The position numbers were made by a program, and so were the translations under genes. A DNA stretch of 64,000 nucleotides, taken from Carnegiea gigantea (lineage: Eukaryota > Streptophyta > Magnoliopsida > Caryophyllales > Cactaceae). Positions within the stretch are counted from its first letter, which is position 1, and each line of letters begins with the position of its first letter. Below the pieces are notes generated by a model. That model had not been told where the DNA came from. It saw only the letters and a list, made by a program, of their open reading frames with translations, and ran no database searches. The stretch is taken from positions 1 through 64,000 of the forward strand of contig JAKOGI010000009.1 of assembly GCA_029747015.1 (NCBI GenBank), written 5' to 3'. Positions 57,434-64,000 of the stretch are shown here, piece by piece.

Positions 57434-60222
57434 TCAAGGGTGCTGGGGCTTCTCCAGGTCCTCAAGGGAGCGGAAAAATGTCTTGACTTCCAGCACAGAC
57501 TCGATGCCACCATTTGCAGTGGAGGCGTGGTATCCACGCCCCTCACCTGAAGCCGAATTGTGCTCGGCAGCAGGCCCAAAAACTCCGTTGTTCGGGTTTG
57601 GAGCCCAGAACTTTTCTGGTTCTGGCTCGGTTATGTCAGGCACTACAGCTGGACAGATGTTGTCTTCCACATTCTTGTCATACACTGAAGTATGCAAAGA
57701 CCTCCTGCATTCAGTTTGCATCATCCAAGAAGTCAGTCTAATTTTCATTGATCAGAGCATCAGCTTAACCAGGACAGTGTCTAGTGTCCATGAAACAAAG
57801 AAATTCACCCGTTATAAACTAGTGAACCGATCTGCTAGTTCCTCACCCCAATAACGAAAATAACCAGAACCAAGTGCGGATCTTGCGAGTTGGGCATCGG
57901 GAAATCAAATGTATACAGCCTACTCTTGACAAACAAAGAGGTGGTTTCCTAGACACTCCAATCGCCATACCTCACTAAAATTAAATCTTTGATCAATCAT
58001 CATAGGAAAACAGGCCGAATAATAAATGTATTGACCATATTTTGAAACATCAGCTATTCCAATGAGACCTATTTCAGGCAACTTCTCATCAAGACATCAC
58101 AGATTGAGCTACAGCTTCGTTCTAATTTTAGGTCCTCAAGAAACAATTTTGACAAGCCAGAACAGAAGTTCTTAGGTCATTCAATTCAGTTGACCAGCCA
58201 AGTCATGCAAAGGATACAACCTGAGTTATAAACAAGCACAAATAGATCTCACCACAAATTTGATTACTTATATTCTGAATATGATCCATGCTAACGTGTC
58301 CAATTAGACACACCAAATGGGAAGGTAGCTGGGCACCACGCATGTAGATAATGGAAAGTAAATAAATGGCATCAAGTCTAATTGAGTAATGAGCATTGAG
58401 CGGAGCTCCCGCCAAAAGGTAGACATATGCTAGTCACATGATAAACATATATTACTTGGAAGAAAACCTTAAAAGCGACGTGCAACCAACAAACTACTTT
58501 AGCAATTTAAAATATAGCTTGTGTAATTCTCATCCTTAGGCAATACCCAAGCTCTTTCTAGATAAATATAAAACGCCAAATATTAATATTGACTACGAAG
58601 ATTAAGCTTAGCTCTTTGTTTAACAAGTAATTATCAATTGTCACGTAGTTGCCTTTCGCGTGGGGACTTAGGCCCCGTAATAGGTCTAGTTGTTGAAAAA
58701 CTGGGTTCTCCGCCTTGGTTTCTTCGCCAATCTATGTTCCGAGTTTGTACAACATTGTACGATTCAAATGCAACCATAAGTGGTAAACTACAGTCATAAA
58801 CAAGAAGGTTAGCGAACTAGCTAACCACCAACCTACCTTATGTCAAGCTATATGCTGTCCACCTATCTAATATCCACTCAAGAGTTTTGTAGCAAAGACA
58901 AACGCATGGATAAGAAGGCCCCTTTTTTTTGTGGTGATTGTGAAAGGAGGAACAAACGTCAATGTAGGCGGGATCTAAATCAAGTATGCGTCCTCGGGTA
59001 ACAACTCCCCACAATTTTTACCCATTCCGATAACAGATACAAGCAGATTTGGGGCCAGTTAGATGCATGTTAGATATATAAGGATGATCAACTCATGTGA
59101 ACGGCATTTCCCCCTAACAAGATATGCATATAAAACAGTCCTAATCACATTACTTGATCAACATGAAGATAAGGGTATTCGCTATTCAGGTCTTATGGTT
59201 AATTAACATAGTTCAACCAAGCATACTAGCAGATTTGACCGGTATATCACAAAACGTTTGGATAGGATGATGTAGATTCAAGGCAAATGAAACTAGTAAA
59301 TTTTGACTAAACTTGGCAATTGGTAATCAAATCACTTTAAATAAATATTCTCGATCTGACGTGATAAATTATTTTACACCCCAAATGGATTGCCTTGCTG
59401 GGCATGGTATCAAAGATCTCATTCCAAGGACTTCTTTTCCCTCAGTTTGACTCATTGTAAATTATTGAACTAATTTTTAGTTTAAGAATGACCATCAAGT
59501 AGCAGAATAGCTTCTGGGTATTTGAGAAATAGACCATCATGACTAGTTCCAGCAAGCATTAGCAAAATTCATTGTAAAAATTACAGCATCAAAGGTAGAA
59601 ACTCAACATAATATTGGTATCTATAACACTGAAACGAAGCAAGAACTACTACACTTATGACTGTGACAAATCCCAACAACAATTTTCCCAAAGGAAGCAA
59701 ATCACAGAATGACAGCACAAAAAGCAGCACAAAATTCCCTCATCCAGCACATGATTGATCTACATCCTAGAAGGGGGAGAGGGGGGGGGGGGAAGAAGGA
59801 AATAAGAATTCCAAAAATTGGTAGATATGCAAAAGCTATTCAGATATTTGCCACAAAATAGTTGAGAAGCGCAGGAAGTTGCCTAAAAAGTTCACAACAA
59901 TTTCCAAAAGAAACCAAGAACTTAGTCCAGGAGACTGTAGTTAGAAAAAGGTGTGAAACTGGGAGCACATCCAATCAACAACACTATTTCCAAATCTACC
60001 ACATCAAAAACCTATAATCACAAATTCAACGAGTTCTGAAGCCATTAAACTAAACAATTAATCAAAATAAACATAACCCCAGAACAAAATCCTCAAAATG
60101 GGGGGAAATCCGAACCTGAGAGCAGGAGCAGAGAGGGTAGGAGCAGAGCGAGTTGGAGACTGAGTCACGATCTGAGTCACGAATCGCTTCACAAAGATCC
60201 GGCAACCCGAATTGGCGGCCAT
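57434..60222 (-). CDS. late embryogenesis abundant protein, At5g17165-like (two exons)
   Basis: Exon 1 is 60222-60116 and exon 2 is 57704-57434, joined across a 2411-bp GT-AG intron (donor AG then GTTCGG, acceptor ATGCAG); the product is 125 residues. The N-terminus (MAANSGCRIFVKRFVTQIV) is basic and free of acidic residues, like a mitochondrial presequence. The junction restores the block RRSLHTSVYDKNVED, followed by VVPD, FWAPNPNNGVFGPAAEH, the GYHAS patch, SVLEVKTFFR and LEDLEKP near the end. These blocks are those of plant proteins annotated as LEA At5g17165-like: small hydrophilic proteins linked to stress or desiccation, with no known enzymatic activity. The intron is large for so small a gene but shows no clear element. 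Frame and splice signals are intact. Confidence 0.85.
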
Positions 60223-60387
60223 ACAATTGATTGCAATTGCAGAGATAACTTCACAGACCCAGAAAAAAACAAATCCAGGGATTTGCAGAAAAACCCAGAA
60301 ATCAAAAGAGATAAGAGAGAGAAAGCCACACAACCAAGTGTGTTTGAGATGCAGCTATCTGGGTTTTGCCCACAACCAACACCTCGA

Positions 60388-60394
60388 TTATATA
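60388..60394 (-). promoter_or_regulatory. TATA box of the LEA gene
   Basis: TATATAA on the minus strand, 166 bases before the ATG at 60222, implies a start near 60358 and a leader of about 135 bases. Confidence 0.5.
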
Positions 60395-60446
60395 GAGAAG
60401 CTCCAAATGAATGAGTGGGGGAAGAGAGAGAAAGTGCTGACACAGC

Positions 60447-60447
60447 G

Positions 60448-60475
<28 letters not shown>
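60447..60475 (+). repeat. (GA)n microsatellite upstream of the LEA gene
   Basis: About 14 GA units; on the gene's strand it is a CT tract just upstream of the TATA box, a frequent position for plant pyrimidine patches. Confidence 0.85.
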
Positions 60476-60478
<3 letters not shown>

Positions 60479-60866
60479 GTAGAGTGAAAAGGTGGAGCTG
60501 CCTCAGTCCGCACCTACCCCGTACAATTGGGGGAGTACTACTGCTACTTGATTTTACTTTTTTTTTTAAAAAAACGATTCTGTTGATTTTTGGCGGTTAA
60601 CAGTAACGGCGGGTAACGGTAATGTCAAGTAACGGCGTTAACTCTTTTCTGTCAGGGAGGGGGAGGATTATTTCTATAATCTTGCCCTAGTGTGACGGCG
60701 ACCGACCTTTGTCTTGGATAGTTCAAGAATCGAGAAAAAGGTGGAAAAAAAAAAAGAAAATCCCTTTTTTTGGATTTTAAAAAAAAGGCAAAACAATACC
60801 AAGAAGACGACAAGGAAGGAAGGATACATCAGACATCAACTGGCCACATTTACCCTTAGTTTTAAT

Positions 60867-60868
<2 letters not shown>

Positions 60869-60908
<40 letters not shown>
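60869..60908. repeat. (TA)n microsatellite
   Basis: About 20 TA units, abutting the hAT-like element at 60909. TA-rich target sites are common insertion places. Confidence 0.9.
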
Positions 60909-60910
<2 letters not shown>

Positions 60911-61132
60911 TGCGCTGACGGATCGAATAATCAGACAATATTAAAATTAGGATAAAAAATTGATGTCTAATATTCCTATTTTTTGGGTTAGATAATTCAG
61001 ATAAAGCTAAATTTAAAATTGAGTTCGGAAGATAGAAATATAAAAATTGATGTATCTGGATTCAAAATTCAGATGAAAAATTCAAGATCGTACCCTATTT
61101 TTTTCGGATCGAATAACTTTTTGCCAACTCTG
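60909..61132. mobile_element. hAT-type MITE, 224 bp
   Basis: The right end, inverted, reads CAGAGTTGGCAAAAAGTTAT, close to the left end of the 19321 element (TAGAGCTGACAAAAAGTTAT). The left end contains GCTGACGGATCGAAT. Flanks TATATATA and TATATATC match at 7 of 8 bases, but the microsatellite makes this weak. Confidence 0.6.
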
Positions 61133-61849
61133 TATATATCCCAATTTAATTGAGCGGAGTGGATTTTAAAGCAACAAAGTTACATGAGAGGTATTATTAC
61201 TTATCTTACTAGTTTATTACTTATCCTACTAATTTAAAATAAACAACTTTCTTTTTAAATGAAAATGAGCTAGAACTTGTTATTTATCACTAAAAAAACA
61301 TAGATATAGTTTAGTGTCGAGTTTAATATAGGCTTGAACCCATCATCTAATAAAATTCTTTCTATACAATTGTAGGATTGACGATGAACGAGAGACTAAA
61401 CAACTCAATAATAAATAAATTATCTGAGTAACTAATACAATTAATTTAGTAATTCAACACTTCTTTTATATAAATCATTTAGTAATTATTTGGTTCACCA
61501 TCTTTTAAATCTAGGTGTGGGAATAGAATCACTAATTCCTATGTTCGATGTTTAGCTCCCTTTTTTTTGGGGGACTTGAAATCACATGTTTAAGATATCA
61601 CTCAAATTTTTAGGTATGGATTTGAGTAACCTTTCTCTCCCTCGTATTTTATATAAATCTCATATATTTGAAATCATTTTTTTTTTTTTCATTTCTAAGT
61701 TGAACAAAGCAAGTGGTACTAGCTAGCTAGGTATGAGCGGTCATTTGAATACATCTTGCTTTCATCTCTTATTTCGTGTTATTTCAACTTTCTGAATCAA
61801 ACGACACCAAAGTTATATATTTATACATCTTTTACGTATGTATTTATAA
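61133..61849. other. AT-rich spacer
   Basis: No gene or clear repeat. Confidence 0.4.
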
Positions 61850-61857
61850 GATTATTA

Positions 61858-62169
61858 CTGTTATAAATACTGTACCGTATCGTACCGTTCGGTATTGGTC
61901 GAAGCGTACCGTACCAGTCAAGAAATAGTAGAAGTTATTGTCCGTTATTGTACCGCTCAATACCACTCTGTACTGTCAAATACTGAGCGGGACCGGTATT
62001 TTTCAGTCAAATACCGCCCGGTACACTAAAATTTTAATTTTTTTGTACTATAATTTTTTATTTTTTTGACATTCAAAACAGCACGAACCCAGTACAACGG
62101 TATATAAATTCAGTATGTCTCGTTCCAGTAAAAAAATGTACAATTACCGATATGATATTTATAACTTTG
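61858..62169. mobile_element. hAT-like element with TACCG-rich interior, 312 bp
   Basis: Perfect 8-bp duplication GATTATTA (61850-61857 and 62170-62177). Tips CTGTTATAAATA and CAAAGTTATAAATA (inverted). The interior repeats GTACCG/CGGTAC words many times on both strands and is non-coding. Confidence 0.65.
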
Positions 62170-62177
62170 GATTATTA

Positions 62178-62610
62178 TGATAAGCTTCATGACAAGTAGA
62201 ACATATACATCATGTGAAGAGAATTTTACTTCATAAAGTTATGCTGCTTGTCTCCTTTTGTAACAAAGAAGCATCCAGGCACTCCAGAAAAGAAAGAAAT
62301 ATCCATGCATCAATTGTTGTCATAAAATGATGCTAAGCTCAGGATTGGAAAATGATATTCAAAGAGAATGATTTGTTTTAATTTCTTAGATTATTCGTAT
62401 TGGAAAATAATTTTTAATATTTGGATGTAGATATTTTATGATTATTAGTTTATAAAATTTGTTTTTTTCTTAACTAAAAGAAATTTGTAAAAACCATCCT
62501 AAAGAAAGGCTCAACGGAAAAGGTCCAACTTTCACATGAAGGAATCGGGTCCTCTTAATTGTTACTGCTCCTATATGTTAACTTTTTTAATATTAAGGAT
62601 ACAATATTTA
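62178..62610. other. AT-rich spacer
   Basis: No gene seen. It ends with TTA at 62608-62610, the probable target duplication of the next element. Confidence 0.4.
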
Positions 62611-64000
62611 GGGGCTGTTCTCTTCGCCTTATTTTTGCTGAACTTATTCTGAACTGAATTTATCTAAACTTATTTGAACTTATTCTGAACTTATTCTGAA
62701 CTAAACTTATCTGAACTTATTCTGAACTTATTTGCTTAACTATTAATGTGATCATTAACTTCTTCTAAACTTATTGTGATCATTATCATTAAACATTATT
62801 CTGAACAAGTATTATTGTTGTTACTAATGTGATCATTATTATTATTATTATTATTATTTTGTTATCAGGATTAGCATCATTATTAGTGAACGTTATGTTT
62901 TGTAGAAGGTTATGATTTTGTGGTGCTCAAGCTAAAAATAAAAATGACAAAGTCGAGAGTGAGCATCCATGTGCATACAGAATAGTACAAAGCAGACACA
63001 TTTTTAATTTGTATCCATCGGATCCAATCCTGCCTCTTGAACATATTCCCAAATATTGTCAACTATTCCATCCCATACATGCTTCATGGCACATTTTCTT
63101 TGTGCATCAAATATTGTTGTATCTGCTGTGCCTTCAACATGTGGATCTGCTAGTCAGATAGACATCCCTTTTTGGTGAAGGCGAATCATGTTGTGGAGAG
63201 TGCATGATGCAAAAATGACCTTAATTTGGTCTTTTGCTTTCAAGGGAGGCATTCTGTGTTCCAAAATTTTCCAAGTTGCCTTTAACACTCCAAAATGCGC
63301 TCAATTGTAGTTCGTAAAGATAAATGGAGGTAGTTGAAATTCTCAATTCTATCTTGTGGTAGTGGAGTATCAGTGACCTCTGGCATGTGATATCGTGCGT
63401 CCATGCCCTTGTATGGGGACATATAACCCAATGTATTTGGATATGCCGAATCAACCAAGTAATATTTACCTAATCAAAAACCAAGTGTTAGAATTCAAAT
63501 AACCTAAGTGTTTCATCATACTTTTTATCATATATGCATAACGACATATACCTGGAGGGGGATGAGGAAATTTATATTGTAGGTTCTCAAGACTATGCCT
63601 CCACACTGTAGCGTCATGAACACTCCCTTCCCAACCAGCATTGATAAATGTAAACATCATGTCATATGAGCATACGCCTAGGACATTCTAAGTCTTTTCA
63701 CCTTTACGGTTTCAATAAGGTTTTCCATCCTTATCTGACAATTTAGCTTGAATATGTGTTCCATCTAATGCTCCAACGTAACCCTAAAATAAAAACAAGT
63801 AGGTGTGTTAATCCTTTGAAAAGGTGTGTAGTAATTCAAAATGTATTAATATTGAACAATTGTATACCTGGAAAAAAGGGCGATGGTGTCCATTGTTGGA
63901 AATTTCTGGAGGCACTTCATATAAACTGTAATATGGCCGAATGGCATTAACTGATAACGTCACAAGGGCTTCCAACGCTTCTAAAAAATATTTACTAATT
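62611..64000 (-). mobile_element. PIF/Harbinger element, right end outside the window
   Basis: The tip GGGGCTGTTCTCTTCGCC follows TTA (62608-62610), the target triplet of this superfamily. A subterminal array of about 11-bp GAACTTATTCT units follows (62656-62740), then an ATT tract (62838-62860) and a transposase gene read leftwards from beyond 64000. The tip resembles the right tip of MITE copy B at 14 of 16 bases. Confidence 0.75.
63004..64000 (-). pseudogene. PIF/Harbinger DDE transposase (partial, inactivated)
   Basis: Minus-strand coding blocks, separated by two apparent introns (about 63873-63785 and 63553-63470), give RPYYSLYEVPPE, GALDGTHIQAKLSDKDG (first catalytic D), MMFTFINAGWEGSVHDATVW (second D), HSLENLQYKFPHPPPG, then YMSPYKGMDARYHMP and LRTTIER (catalytic E), KAKDQIKVIFASCTLHNMI and WDGIVDNIWEYV, ending at a TAA at 63004-63006. 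TGA and TAG codons interrupt the block after the first D (about 63690-63720), a further in-frame TGA lies near 63160, and one base is missing just after the E motif near 63290. The N-terminus is outside the window. A dead copy. Confidence 0.85.

Noticed and set aside
1..64000. tRNA, rRNA or CRISPR features
   Set aside because: No full tRNA cloverleaf or rRNA gene was seen; primer sites and the 5S-like segment belong to mobile elements. The 69-bp array lacks the repeat-spacer pattern of a CRISPR array and lies in plant DNA.

Overview
The window is nuclear DNA of a eudicot-type flowering plant; I cannot place it more finely. Supporting this are an eL13 ribosomal protein gene with plant-style small introns, two plastid/mitochondrion-type PPR genes, an LEA gene of the At5g17165 type, long AT-rich spacers, and plant-specific transposons (Sirevirus, TRIM, Cassandra-like, Au-SINE-like, hAT and PIF/Harbinger MITEs).

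Layout. 1-1.6 kb: decayed NBS-LRR fragments. 1.60-12.53 kb: a nearly full-length Ty1/Copia Sirevirus-type element with 1.6-kb LTRs and a perfect AAGTT target duplication; pol is open, while gag and the env-like third frame are broken. 13.5-15.7 kb: a gene for a small secreted Pro/His/Cys-rich protein and a frame-broken copy of it. 16.4-19.1 kb (minus): RPL13 with a long 5'UTR intron and a telo-box/site II promoter. 21.6-36.5 kb (minus): an EMB1270-type PPR gene of four coding exons. Its last exon is separated from the rest by a 10.3-kb intron with an apparent GC-AG splice pair, filled with a 4.4-kb solo LTR, hAT elements, a TRIM, a SINE piece and a LINE relic. 37-38.8 kb: PIF-type MITEs and a hAT carrying a Cassandra/5S-like segment. 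39.0-42.5 kb (plus): a second P-class PPR gene in four coding exons, divergent from the first. 42.5-57.4 kb: AT-rich repeats, hAT elements, a 461-bp TRIM and a PCNA exon pseudogene. 57.4-60.2 kb (minus): a two-exon LEA gene. 60.9-64 kb: two short hAT-like elements and the 3' part of a PIF/Harbinger element with a dead transposase, running off the right edge.

The five intact host genes (secreted peptide, RPL13, two PPRs, LEA) do not form a pathway; they are ordinary neighbours. Most of the other sequence is mobile DNA, and many elements can be bounded exactly by target-site duplications. I found no convincing new biological system. The best leads are the GC-AG, transposon-packed intron in EMB1270, the repeated inverted half-sites spread through the Sirevirus, the unrecognised Cys-rich secreted protein, and the 5S-like segment inside a hAT element.

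All exon boundaries are inferred by eye from splice signals, reading frame and family resemblance; no transcript data or database search was available.
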